The position numbers and the translations under genes were made by a program. Shown piece after piece: positions 1 to 7,973 of a stretch of 64,000 bases of DNA. Source of the stretch: Saccharibacillus deserti (GTDB taxonomy: Bacteria; Bacillota; Bacilli; Paenibacillales; Paenibacillaceae); assembly GCF_013618475.1 (NCBI RefSeq), contig NZ_JABJVN010000008.1, forward strand, positions 62,001-126,000. Direction: 5' to 3'. The notes beneath the pieces were generated by a model. That model made no database searches, had not been told where the DNA came from, and worked only from the letters and a program-made list of their open reading frames with translations. Positions within the stretch are counted from its first letter, which is position 1. Every line of letters starts with the position of its first letter.

Positions 1-661
1 GCACTTCCGGCTGAAGTTCTTCGATATCGGCGGCCGGGATATACGGCGGATTCGAGACCAGGATATCAAAAGTCCGGCCTGCGAACGGCTCCAGCAGACT
101 GCCTTCGCGGAATTCGACGTCCGCGCCGAGCCGCTGGGCGTTGCGCTGGGCTACGCCCAGCGCCCCTTCGGAGATATCGCTCGCCGTGACGACGAATTCG
201 TGCCGCAGCAGCTTCAAGCTGACGGCGATCGCGCCGCTCCCGGTTCCGACATCGAGCACGGAAGGCGAACCTTCCGGCCACAGCGTCTTCGCCCGGGTCA
301 GCACCGCTTCGACAAGCAGTTCCGTTTCCGGACGCGGAATCAGCACTTCCGGGGTAACTTCGAACGTAAACCCGTAAAACTCCTGGTCGCCCAAAATGTA
401 CTGCGCCGGTTCGCCGTCGCCTTTGCGGGTGACCGCGTTCTCGCAGCGCTCCCCGAACTCGTACGGGAAAGGCTCGCGCAGCGCCATCACGTACTGCGCT
501 CCCGACATCCCCAGGATTTCCTTAAGCAGCAGCCGCGTATTCTCGTCGGCTTCTTCCACGCCCCGTGCCCGCAAAAAAGAAGAAGCCTCCGCAAAGGCTT
601 CCCGGAGCGTCAAGCCTTCGCGCAAATGAAAGCCGCCCCGGCCCGAACGTACTCTGTTCAA
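1..661 (-). CDS. prmC: Release factor glutamine methyltransferase PrmC (C-terminus cut by window edge)
   Basis: PrmC methylates the glutamine of the GGQ motif of release factors, using S-adenosylmethionine, in the cytosol. The reverse strand reads an N-terminal helical domain, then a Rossmann methyltransferase core with a VLDVGTGSG SAM-binding loop and the diagnostic NPPY catalytic motif near the window edge. The last residues lie outside the window. No ATG start exists; a TTG at 661 follows the AAGGGAG at the end of prfA by about 10 bases. A TTG at 670 overlaps the prfA stop but leaves almost no spacing to that ribosome site. The gene is translationally coupled to prfA, its substrate gene, as is usual in Firmicutes. 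The family call is secure; the exact start is not. Confidence 0.93.
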   Translation of the reverse strand, partial: MNRVRSGRGGFHLREGLTLREAFAEASSFLRARGVEEADENTRLLLKEILGMSGAQYVMALREPFPYEFGERCENAVTRKGDGEPAQYILGDQEFYGFTFEVTPEVLIPRPETELLVEAVLTRAKTLWPEGSPSVLDVGTGSGAIAVSLKLLRHEFVVTASDISEGALGVAQRNAQRLGADVEFREGSLLEPFAGRTFDILVSNPPYIPAADIEELQPEV

Positions 662-666
662 CAGAT

Positions 667-1737
667 TCAAACTCCCTTTTCGTCGATCAGGTCGGTCTGT
701 TCGGCGATCGTCAGCGCGGATACGATCTCCTGGATATCACCGTTCATGATCTGGTCCAGCTTGTGCATGGTCAGGCCGATACGGTGGTCGGTGACGCGGC
801 TTTGCGGGAAGTTGTAGGTCCGGATCCGTTCGCTGCGGTCGCCCGTGCCCACTTTGCTTTTGCGTTCGCCGGCGTATTTGGCTTCTTCTTCCTGGCGCAT
901 CACGTCGTAAATCCGGGAACGAAGCACCTGGAGCGCTTTTTCCTTGTTCGAGTTCTGCGATTTGCCGTCCTGGCAGGTTGCCATGATTCCGGTCGGAATA
1001 TGCGTGACGCGCACGGCCGACTTGGTCGTGTTGACGGACTGCCCGCCCGCTCCGCTGGAACAGAACGTATCGACGCGGATATCTTTGTCGCTGATGATGA
1101 TATCGACTTCTTCGACTTCCGGCAGCACGGCTACCGTCGAGGTCGACGTATGGATCCGCCCGCCCGACTCGGTGGCCGGGATCCGCTGCACGCGGTGTGC
1201 GCCGCTTTCGTATTTCATTTTGCTGTAGGCGCCGCGGCCGTTGATCATGAAGATGACTTCCTTGAAGCCGCCCAGATCGCTTTCGTTCACGTCCATCAGC
1301 TCGACTTTCCAGCCCTGCGCGTCCGCGTAGCGGCTGTACATGCGGTACAGATCCGCCGCGAACAGCGCCGCTTCGTCGCCGCCGGCCGCGCCGCGGATCT
1401 CGACGATCACATTCTTCTCGTCGTTCGGATCTTTCGGCAGCAGCAGCACGCGGATTTTTTCTTCCAGCTCTTTTTTGCGTGTCGACAGTTCGTCGATCTC
1501 CATTTTGACCATTTCACGCATCTCGTCGTCCAGCTTCTCGCCCTGCATTTCTTTGGCGGCTTCGAGACCTTCGACGACGAGTTTATATTCCGAATAGGCT
1601 TCGTACGACGGCTGAAGATCGGACTGCTCTTTGGAGTAGTCGCGCAGCTTTTTGGAATCGCTGGCCACGTCCGGGTCGCACAGCAGTTCGCTCAATTTAT
1701 CGTAACGGTCAACCAATGCCTGCAATTTATCCAACAA
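667..1737 (-). CDS. prfA: Peptide chain release factor 1
   Basis: RF1 recognises UAA and UAG stop codons and triggers peptidyl-tRNA hydrolysis on the ribosome. At 356 residues the length is normal for the family. The catalytic GGQ lies in SGAGGQSVN in the central part, and the codon-recognition and C-terminal helical segments ([22 protein letters not shown]) are intact. The start is TTG, chosen because GAGGTGATC sits seven bases upstream. The gene overlaps or abuts prmC, whose product modifies the GGQ glutamine, so the two form an operon. An extended -10 box and a hairpin lie upstream at 1883-1925. Confidence 0.97.
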   Translation of the reverse strand: MLDKLQALVDRYDKLSELLCDPDVASDSKKLRDYSKEQSDLQPSYEAYSEYKLVVEGLEAAKEMQGEKLDDEMREMVKMEIDELSTRKKELEEKIRVLLLPKDPNDEKNVIVEIRGAAGGDEAALFAADLYRMYSRYADAQGWKVELMDVNESDLGGFKEVIFMINGRGAYSKMKYESGAHRVQRIPATESGGRIHTSTSTVAVLPEVEEVDIIISDKDIRVDTFCSSGAGGQSVNTTKSAVRVTHIPTGIMATCQDGKSQNSNKEKALQVLRSRIYDVMRQEEEAKYAGERKSKVGTGDRSERIRTYNFPQSRVTDHRIGLTMHKLDQIMNGDIQEIVSALTIAEQTDLIDEKGV

Positions 1738-1882
1738 GGTGGATCACCTCTTTGTATTAGATTGGAAATTCCGGATTTAAGTCTATCGTGTTTCTGTTTT
1801 ATTCCCGCTTGTACGTACACGCCCATGAATTTCATCACCTTGTCTTCGTCTTCCGGACCTGCAAAGAAGAAAAAGGTAGAAA

Positions 1883-1915
1883 AAGAGCCGTTTGCATCGG
1901 TGTGCAACGACTCTT
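1883..1915 (-). terminator. Hairpin with U-tract in the prfA leader
   Basis: Read on the minus strand, arms of about 13 bases (AAGAGTCGTTGCA paired with TGCAAACGGCTCTT, one bulge) are followed by a short T-run. It resembles an intrinsic terminator, but no minus-strand gene lies upstream for it to end. Either it terminates something non-coding or it acts as a leader hairpin or attenuator for prfA. Confidence 0.45.
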
Positions 1916-1916
1916 T

Positions 1917-1925
1917 ATTATAACA
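1917..1925 (-). promoter_or_regulatory. Extended -10 box upstream of prfA
   Basis: The minus strand reads TGTTATAAT, a consensus extended -10 element. No good -35 box is seen 17 bases upstream, which is tolerable for extended -10 promoters. Transcription would start close to or inside the hairpin at 1883-1915. Confidence 0.45.
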
Positions 1926-1980
1926 CGGGCCTCCAAGATTGCCTATTGAAACTTCCTCTTAAATCTCTTCATTTTCTACT

Positions 1981-2007
1981 TATATTCTCCCCTGCATCTG
2001 TCGATAT
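1981..2007 (+). promoter_or_regulatory. Possible sigma-D-type promoter for the CheX operon
   Basis: TATA, exactly 15 bases, then GTCGATAT resembles the motility sigma factor consensus TAAA-N15-GCCGATAA. It is about 120 bases upstream of a chemotaxis-type operon, where such a promoter would make sense. The match is imperfect. Confidence 0.3.
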
Positions 2008-2126
2008 TATACTACATACGCTGAACCTGGCCTAGTTTCGTTTGTTATGACTGTTGGACACTGGACGAACGGCGTAAACTCACTTCACTCAGGTAAAACG
2101 CACAACAGAGAGAAAGGAAGGGTCAT

Positions 2127-2990
2127 ATGTCAGCTGTAAGAGTCGTGATCGTAGATGATTCACCCTTTTCGATAGCCGTCATTCGTAACATCCTTGAAGA
2201 GAATGGATTCGAAGTCGTAGGGGAGGCCGGATCCCTGGAAGAAGTCAAAGAAGTCGTCGCAGCCACGCAGCCCGCGCTGGTCACGATGGATATGACCCTG
2301 CCCGGAACGGACGGATTGGAATGCACGCGCGCCGTACATGCCATCAATCCGAATATCAAAGTGATCGTGATCAGTTCCATGATGGACGACGAAATCCTCA
2401 AGCAAGCCAAAGAAAACCATGTATCCGGCTACATCCAGAAACCTGTAGACGCCGATGAACTGCTTGGCGAGATCCAGCGGGTCACGGCTTTCAATGAAAT
2501 ATTCCAGGAACTGGAAGAAGTTTACTTGGAAGTGTTCAAGGAAACGTTCAAAGACGGACTGAACCGTATGACAAAGACCCTTCTCACGTACAAAAGCGAA
2601 CATGAACTGCACGAAGATTTCGAATCCCGGGGAATTGCCGTGATCGTAGGCATTATCGGAAAATTCTCGGGCAGACTGATGATCGACCTCAGCAAAGACA
2701 CGGCCCATGCGCTGGTCGCGGCCATGATGAAAAAAGAACCGGCCAGCACTAGCGAGATTACCGCCGCTATCGCCGAATACACGAACATCGTAGCCGGCAA
2801 CGCCTGCTCGATCCTGAACAAGAAAAATAAAGCGTTTGGTTTGCGGCTTGCCCCTCCATCGGTAATGCATGGCGAACGCATGCTGATCTCCCAAGCGGCG
2901 TTCAAAACCATGAGCGCGACCGCGGATACCAACTTTGGAGAAATGCTGCTGAATATCGGCTTTAGAAGAGGTGAGGACAAATGGATGTAG
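2127..2990 (+). CDS. Response regulator fused to a CheX-like phosphatase domain
   Basis: This 287-residue protein begins with a receiver domain: acidic pair D10/D11, phosphoacceptor D55 in TMDMTLPG, and K105 in IQKPVD. The C-terminal half (about 140-287) is CheX/CheC-like. It keeps E217-X2-N220 followed 22 residues later by proline, as in the CheC/CheX/FliY phosphatase signature, but the usual Asp or Ser four residues before the glutamate is alanine. CheX-family proteins dephosphorylate CheY-P, so this may be a regulator that acts on itself or on another receiver. There is no DNA-binding domain. A ribosome site (AAAGGAAGG) precedes the ATG. The end overlaps the next gene by 10 bases, so the two are coupled. 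Confidence 0.85.
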   Translation: MSAVRVVIVDDSPFSIAVIRNILEENGFEVVGEAGSLEEVKEVVAATQPALVTMDMTLPGTDGLECTRAVHAINPNIKVIVISSMMDDEILKQAKENHVSGYIQKPVDADELLGEIQRVTAFNEIFQELEEVYLEVFKETFKDGLNRMTKTLLTYKSEHELHEDFESRGIAVIVGIIGKFSGRLMIDLSKDTAHALVAAMMKKEPASTSEITAAIAEYTNIVAGNACSILNKKNKAFGLRLAPPSVMHGERMLISQAAFKTMSATADTNFGEMLLNIGFRRGEDKWM

Positions 2991-3442
2991 CGCACGTTAA
3001 TCCCTTTATCGATTCGTTTATGAATGTTATGCCGCAGCTTGGATTCGCCGAAGTGCGAAAAGGCGGCCTCAGCGTCAAAGGGCAGGAGCTTGTCTGTTCC
3101 GGCGTTATCATCCTCGTAGGTATCGTAGGGACGCTCAAAGGGAATGTCGTGTATCGGATCGATACGGAAAGCGCCAAGAAAATCGCCTCCACCATGATGA
3201 TGGGGATGGCCGTTGAACAGCTGGACGAGATGGCCCGGAGCGCGTTGTCCGAGCTGTCCAACATGCTGACCGCTACGGCCGCAACCGGTTTTGCCAACAA
3301 CGGCATCGCCATCGACATTTCTACTCCGACCCTGCTCTCCGGCGAAAATATCTCGGTCAAAATGAGTTCTAAACAAGTATTGAGCCTGGAAGTACTGGCC
3401 AACGATATTCCGGTCGAAGTGCTGATCTCGTTCGAAAAATAA
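2981..3442 (+). CDS. CheX-like chemotaxis phosphatase
   Basis: A 153-residue single-domain protein of the CheX family, whose members remove phosphate from CheY-type receivers in the cytosol. It carries the full signature S87-X3-E91-X2-N94 and a proline at 116. Its ATG lies inside the last codons of the upstream receiver-CheX fusion, giving translational coupling and suggesting the two proteins work together, perhaps as partner phosphatase and receiver. No other chemotaxis gene is nearby, so a role in a non-flagellar receiver pathway is equally possible. A strong terminator follows directly. Confidence 0.82.
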   Translation: MDVAHVNPFIDSFMNVMPQLGFAEVRKGGLSVKGQELVCSGVIILVGIVGTLKGNVVYRIDTESAKKIASTMMMGMAVEQLDEMARSALSELSNMLTATAATGFANNGIAIDISTPTLLSGENISVKMSSKQVLSLEVLANDIPVEVLISFEK

Positions 3443-3463
3443 ACCGGCTTTCCTGCCGTACCC

Positions 3464-3501
3464 AAAGCCGCTTTCGTCGCTCGAGACGAAAGCGGCTTTT
3501 T
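3464..3501 (+). terminator. Intrinsic terminator after the CheX operon
   Basis: Near-perfect inverted repeat AAAGCCGCTTTCGTC / GACGAAAGCGGCTTT with a short loop, ending in a T-run. Confidence 0.9.
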
Positions 3502-3534
3502 GTCGGGCAAACAAAAACGGAATCCGTCTTCCAT

Positions 3535-3565
3535 TTGACAAACAACATGAATGAATGTTTATATT
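3535..3565 (+). promoter_or_regulatory. Promoter of the DUF2087/GIY-YIG gene
   Basis: A consensus TTGACA at 3535-3540 is followed by an AT-rich stretch with TATATT at 3560-3565 (19-base spacer) or TTTATA at 17. It lies 60-90 bases before the chosen start at 3625. Confidence 0.55.
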
Positions 3566-3624
3566 TATATAGACAAATCGCATTTATGCCTATCTTATCC
3601 CAAACAAAGAGAGGAATTGTCTCC

Positions 3625-4788
3625 ATGAATATGACGGATACGCTGTGGAACGCCCCGATCGAAGACCTAAAAAAAGGCTATGCCCGGAGCGGGGAACTGT
3701 TCGTCTGTCTGTTCTGCGGCCATTCGGCGGAGCAGGGAGTGATCTATGCGGAAAACGGCTTCTTTTACGAAGCGGAGAAGTTTATGCGGCGGCATATCGC
3801 GTCGCAGCATGGCTCGGCTTTTGAAGCGCTCATCGGACAAGGCAAGAAAGCGACGGGCCTGACCGACCATCAGAACGCCCTGCTTCGGCTGTTCTACAGC
3901 GGACGCAGCGACGACGAGATCAAAAAGGAACTTGGAATCGGCAGCGCTTCGACGATCCGCAACCACCGGTTCGCGCTGAAAGAGAAAGAGCGGCAGGCGC
4001 GCATCTTCCTCGCGCTGATGGAAATGCTCAAGCAGCGGGGCGATAGCGGGGAGCCGGTCTTTATCGAACCGCATCCCCAGGCGAGAACAAGAGACGACCG
4101 TTACAATCTGACCGAAGAGGAAGAGCGGCAGATTCTCGGCAGTGCTTTTCCGGACGGTCCGGACAAACCGCTGCGCACTTTCGATCTGAAGGAGAAGCAG
4201 CGCTTGGCCGTGCTTCGGCATACGGCTGCGCGGCTCGACGACAAGCGCCTGTATACGGAAAAAGAAATCAACGCGGCGCTTGAACCGGTTTATGCCGATT
4301 ATGCCATTTTGCGCCGCTTCCTGATCGAATACGGATTTCTGGACCGCGAACCGGACGGCAGCGCTTATTGGACAACCCGGGGCGGAAGGCCCGAAGCCGG
4401 CCCGTCCCCTACCCAGAAGGAGGAACTTCCCATGAACCGCAGAAAAGAACTTCAGGAAATCTACAAAGAGATCAAGCAGGAATCCGGCGTATACCGGATT
4501 GTCCACAAAGAAAGCGGACGCTCGTTTATCGCTTCGCTGCCGAATCTCAAATCGATGGAAGGCCGACGATTCGAATTGAACAACGGCAGCTTCAAAAATA
4601 GAGCGCTGCAGCAGGATTGGAAGACGTACGGCGAAGAAGCGTTCGAATTCGAAGTGCTGGAAGTGCTGAAACCGTCGGACAACACCTATATTCCCGTACG
4701 CGACCAGCTTGGAGAGATGGAAGCCAAATGGATGAACCGGCTCCGGCCGTACGGCGACCAAGGCTATCACCGTCCGCCGGCCGAGTAG
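3625..4788 (+). CDS. Zinc-finger/wHTH-DUF2087 protein fused to a GIY-YIG-like domain
   Basis: This is a 387-residue protein. Residues about 20-60 hold a C-X2-C (CLFCGH) and a paired H-X4-H (RRHIASQH), suggesting zinc binding. Residues about 75-130 look like a helix-turn-helix (SDDEIKKELGIGSASTIRNH). Residues about 190-255 match DUF2087, a domain often tied to transcription factors (LYTEKEIN, DYAILRRFLIEYGFLDR). Residues 270-387 resemble the small GIY-YIG-family proteins of Paenibacillus, starting MNRRKEL with GVYRI and a FEFEVLEVL core. The start at 3625 follows GAGAGGAA; in-frame TTG upstream lies in the promoter. An internal ATG at 4432 has its own consensus ribosome site, so a separate 118-residue product is likely. 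The biological role is unknown. Confidence 0.8.
   Translation: MNMTDTLWNAPIEDLKKGYARSGELFVCLFCGHSAEQGVIYAENGFFYEAEKFMRRHIASQHGSAFEALIGQGKKATGLTDHQNALLRLFYSGRSDDEIKKELGIGSASTIRNHRFALKEKERQARIFLALMEMLKQRGDSGEPVFIEPHPQARTRDDRYNLTEEEERQILGSAFPDGPDKPLRTFDLKEKQRLAVLRHTAARLDDKRLYTEKEINAALEPVYADYAILRRFLIEYGFLDREPDGSAYWTTRGGRPEAGPSPTQKEELPMNRRKELQEIYKEIKQESGVYRIVHKESGRSFIASLPNLKSMEGRRFELNNGSFKNRALQQDWKTYGEEAFEFEVLEVLKPSDNTYIPVRDQLGEMEAKWMNRLRPYGDQGYHRPPAE
4417..4434 (+). promoter_or_regulatory. Internal ribosome binding site and in-frame start for the GIY-YIG-like domain
   Basis: AAGGAGGAAC at 4417-4426 precedes ATG at 4432 with ideal spacing, inside a longer open frame with no stop between. Translation from here gives the 118-residue GIY-YIG-like protein ending at 4788. 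Confidence 0.65.
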
Positions 4789-4931
4789 AAGGCCGGCGGA
4801 CGGGTATCGAAGAAGGCTCCGGCCGCCTCGTCCGGCGGCGTGAACACCGCTCTCGCCGGAGCACCGCGCCGCAGGATGCCTACGGACGCCGCCGAGGTTT
4901 CTCCGCGGCATGACCCGTCCTTTTCCACGGC

Positions 4932-4970
4932 AAAAAGCCGCTTTTCCCTTGAGGGAAAAAGCGGCTTTTT
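4932..4970. terminator. Bidirectional terminator between convergent genes
   Basis: AAAAAGCCGCTTTT paired with AAAAAGCGGCTTTTT, with T-runs on both strands. It serves the fusion gene (plus) and ychF (minus). Confidence 0.9.
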
Positions 4971-4987
4971 GACTGGTTTGTCAACGG

Positions 4988-6088
4988 TTAAACGTTGAAA
5001 CGGAAATGCATAACGTCGCCGTCCTGCACGATATATTCTTTGCCTTCGAGGCGCAGCTGGCCGCGTTCTTTGGCACCGTTCATGGAACCCGCGTTGACCA
5101 GATCGTCGTAGCCCACCACTTCGGCGCGGATAAAGCCGCGTTCGAAGTCGGAGTGGATCACGCCCGCCGCGCCCGGTGCTTTGGTTCCTCTGCGGATCGT
5201 CCAGGCGCGAACTTCCTGAACGCCGGCCGTGAAGTACGTATACAGACCCAGCAGCTTGTAGGCCGCTTTGATCAGCAGATTGAGGCCCGACTCTTCGATG
5301 CCCAGTTCTTCGAGGAACATCTGCTTGTCTTCGCCTTCGAGTTCCGCGATCTCTTCTTCCACTTTGGCGCTGATCGGCACGACTTCCGCATTCTCGGCCG
5401 CCGCAAACTCGCGTACCTTCTGGACGTAGGCGTTGTTTGCCACATCGGCGATTTCGTCTTCGGCCACATTCGCCGCATACAGAACCGGCTTAAGCGTCAG
5501 CAGGTGCAGTTCGCGGATGATCTGGAGTTCGTCTTCCGTCAGATCGAGGCTGCGTGCAGGCTGGTCGTTGTACAGGGCTTCCTTGACTTTCTCCAGTACT
5601 TCGACTTCCTGCGCGGACTGTTTGTTGCCGCCTTTGAGGTTCTTTTTGGAACGCTCGATTCTTTTGTCGACACTCTCGATATCGGCGAGAATCAGCTCCA
5701 GGTTGATCGTTTGGATATCGCTGATCGGATCGATCTTGCCGTCCACGTGGGTGATGTTCTCATCCACAAAGCAGCGAACGACGTGTACGATCGCGTCCAC
5801 TTCGCGGATATGGGCCAGGAATTTGTTGCCCAGGCCTTCGCCCTTGCTCGCGCCGCGCACAAGACCCGCGATGTCTACGAATTCGAATGCCGTCGGCACC
5901 GTTTTCTTGGGCGTAACCATCTCCGTCAGTTTGTCGAGACGCTCGTCGGGTACTTCGACGATCCCGACATTCGGGTCGATGGTGCAGAACGGATAGTTGG
6001 CGGACTCTGCGCCTGCCTGCGTGATTGCGTTGAACAATGTGGATTTGCCGACGTTCGGCAAACCTACGATACCGGCTTTCAATGCCAT
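4988..6088 (-). CDS. ychF: Redox-regulated ATPase YchF (OLA1 family)
   Basis: YchF is an Obg-like P-loop protein that prefers ATP, binds ribosomes and is linked to oxidative stress responses. The protein starts MALKAGIVGLPNVGKST, giving the G1 loop at once, followed by the DIAGLVRGASKGEGLGN G3 region, the NVAE motif (in place of NKxD) that explains the ATP preference, and a C-terminal TGS domain. With the ATG at 6088 the length is 366 residues, the usual size. A longer frame starting at 6145 lacks a ribosome site and was not used; AGAGGAG precedes the chosen start. Confidence 0.96.
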   Translation of the reverse strand: MALKAGIVGLPNVGKSTLFNAITQAGAESANYPFCTIDPNVGIVEVPDERLDKLTEMVTPKKTVPTAFEFVDIAGLVRGASKGEGLGNKFLAHIREVDAIVHVVRCFVDENITHVDGKIDPISDIQTINLELILADIESVDKRIERSKKNLKGGNKQSAQEVEVLEKVKEALYNDQPARSLDLTEDELQIIRELHLLTLKPVLYAANVAEDEIADVANNAYVQKVREFAAAENAEVVPISAKVEEEIAELEGEDKQMFLEELGIEESGLNLLIKAAYKLLGLYTYFTAGVQEVRAWTIRRGTKAPGAAGVIHSDFERGFIRAEVVGYDDLVNAGSMNGAKERGQLRLEGKEYIVQDGDVMHFRFNV

Positions 6089-6224
6089 ATGAATACACAA
6101 CTCCTCTGAGTTTGATCGTAAATGCCCATTAAGATATTCCTGCAAAAAGCATCAGCGTATATTATAACAGGATTTCGGGTGAAGAGATACGGAAGCGGCC
6201 CCGGCAGCCGAGAAGATTTCGCGG

Positions 6225-6257
6225 CAAAAAAAGCGGACGGTTGGGTTCCGTCCGCTT
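6225..6257 (-). terminator. Terminator of the carotenoid/fni operon
   Basis: On the minus strand AAGCGGACGG pairs with CCGTCCGCTT around a 7-base loop, followed by seven T. It lies downstream of fni. Confidence 0.9.
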
Positions 6258-6335
6258 GTCGCGCTTCGCTGCGTTTCGGGTACCGCTTTCTTTTTTGTCC
6301 GTTCAAAGAATCTTCGGACTGCCGTAAGCCTGCTT

Positions 6336-7385
6336 TCAGTTTTTGCGCTGCAGCCGCTTGGTGCCTTGAAGCTTCGCTACACATCCCGCGCCGATCCCGA
6401 ACATGACCGTGCGCAGTTCGAATTCGGCCTGCTCCATGGCCTTCGCCGCACTCTCGGCGGAATCCACGGCCGGGCCGAGCAGCGCCCGGCCGAAGCCCGC
6501 AAGATCGGCGCCGAGCGCGATCGCCTTCGCCGCATCCACACCGCCGCGAAGACCGCCGCTTCCGATCAGCGGCAGATGCGGCAGTTCGCCGCGGATCTCC
6601 GCGATGCACTCCGCCGTCCCCGTGCCCCAGCCGGCGAACGCTTCCGCCGCGGCCCGGCGCATGGCGTCGGAGCTGCGGAACTTCTCCACCTGGCTCCATG
6701 AGGTGCCGCCCGCGCCGGCCGCGTCGATAAACGCGACGCCGGCTTCCGCCAGGCGCAGAGCCGTCTCGCCGTCGATGCCCCAGCCGACTTCCTTCACGCC
6801 GACCGGCACGTCCAGATCGCGGCACAGCTTCGCGATCTTCGGCAGCAGCCCGGCAAAGTTCGTATTGCCTTCGGGCTGGAACACTTCCTGCAGGCTGTTC
6901 AGATGCAGCACCAGCGCGTCCGCTTCCGCGATATCCACCGCGCGCCGGCATTCGTCCGCCCCGAAGCCGTAATTCAACTGAACCGCCCCCAGATTGGCGA
7001 TCACCGGAATGTCCGGCGCTTTATGCCGGACCTTGAACGTCTCCGCCAGTTCGCCGCGTTCGACGGCGGCGCGAACAGAACCGAGCCCCATCGCCCAGCC
7101 GCGCATCTGCGCCGCTTCGGCCAGACGCTCGTTGATCCGTCCCGTTCCGGCGCTTCCGCCGGTCATCGAACTGATCAGCATCGGCGCACGCAGCTCGCGT
7201 CCGAGAAACGAAGCCGTCAAATCGATCTGGTCAAAATCCGTTTCCGGCAGCGCATTGTGCCGGAAGGCGTAACGTTCGAATCCGGTCGTTACGCCGACAC
7301 CGCCTACTTCTTCTTCCAGGCACAGACGAACATGCTCGCTTTTGCGGTCTCCGGTCGATACGGAATCGTTCTTTTCTCTCGTCAT
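6336..7385 (-). CDS. fni: Type 2 isopentenyl-diphosphate delta-isomerase
   Basis: Idi-2 interconverts isopentenyl and dimethylallyl diphosphate using reduced FMN, supplying both C5 units for isoprenoid synthesis. The sequence shows the family landmarks: SMTGGSAGTGRIN (flavin and phosphate binding), HLNSLQE, PVGVKEVGWG, and the GAGGTSW glycine loop near residue 210. With ATG at 7385 it has 349 residues, normal for the family; GAGGGG seven bases upstream decides against an earlier ATG at 7409. It is the last gene of the carotenoid operon, where it would increase precursor supply. Confidence 0.96.
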   Translation of the reverse strand: MTREKNDSVSTGDRKSEHVRLCLEEEVGGVGVTTGFERYAFRHNALPETDFDQIDLTASFLGRELRAPMLISSMTGGSAGTGRINERLAEAAQMRGWAMGLGSVRAAVERGELAETFKVRHKAPDIPVIANLGAVQLNYGFGADECRRAVDIAEADALVLHLNSLQEVFQPEGNTNFAGLLPKIAKLCRDLDVPVGVKEVGWGIDGETALRLAEAGVAFIDAAGAGGTSWSQVEKFRSSDAMRRAAAEAFAGWGTGTAECIAEIRGELPHLPLIGSGGLRGGVDAAKAIALGADLAGFGRALLGPAVDSAESAAKAMEQAEFELRTVMFGIGAGCVAKLQGTKRLQRKN

Positions 7386-7447
7386 GGCCTGTCCCCTCTT
7401 TCTTTTCATCCTGCCGGTTATGGACGAACCCCGGTCGAGGTCCGGAC

Positions 7448-7964
7448 TTACCTGCCGGCAATGCGTTCCGCGACCAGCTGACCCGACAAGGTCACAAACG
7501 GCGTACCGCCGCCCGTACGGTTCGTTCCTCCCACGTACCAGAGTCCGGACACATCCGGATCCCGGTTGCCCGGCCGGAAAAGCGTCTACCTCATCGTATT
7601 GGAAGAAATGCCGTAAATGGCTCCCGGGGGTGCGGAGCCCGGCTCCGAATACCCGCTATTGCAAATGTACAGAGCGGGATCGTCCGGCGCAACTTTGCGC
7701 TTGAAAATACCGTCGAACTCGCTTTCGAGCCGCTCCGGCGTCAGCAGATCGCCGTTGCAGACGATTTCGCCCGCTTCGATCATGCCTTCCGTCGTCTCGA
7801 CACCGTAGACGCGTCCCGCCCGCACCTTGATCGACAGCACTTCCGTACCCGTGCGGATCTCTACGCCCAGCTCGCGGGGCCAGCCGCCTCATGCCTTCGA
7901 CCAAACCGTACGTTCCTCCGCGGATGCCGTATAGGCCCAGATCGGCTTCGACATGGGCCGGCAT
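7448..7964 (-). pseudogene. Remnant of a CrtP/CrtN-type carotenoid oxidase or desaturase
   Basis: Three reading-frame pieces on the minus strand line up with the later part of a phytoene-desaturase-family protein. Piece one (about 7964-7890) reads GLYGIRGGTYGLVEGMRRLA. Deleting one C near 7886 restores the frame into RELGVEIRTGTEVLSIK, which runs through NGDLLTPERL to an early TAG near 7586. A third piece reads RPGNRDPDVSGLWYVGGTNR and GGGTPFVTLSGQ, the typical C-terminus, ending at TAA 7448-7450. The N-terminal FAD-binding half and roughly 100 central codons are gone. The position right after the glycosyltransferase fits a former crtP-like oxidase. It cannot make an active flavoenzyme. Confidence 0.85.
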
Positions 7965-7973
7965 GGGACTTTT

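Noticed and set aside
1692-1907. 71-residue minus-strand frame overlapping the prfA start
   Set aside because: It begins inside the leader hairpin, runs into prfA in another frame and has no ribosome site.
565-1923. 452-codon plus-strand frame opposite prfA
   Set aside because: It is the antisense shadow of prfA, whose family motifs are intact; the translated sequence is a histidine/phenylalanine-rich composition typical of reverse-complement reading.
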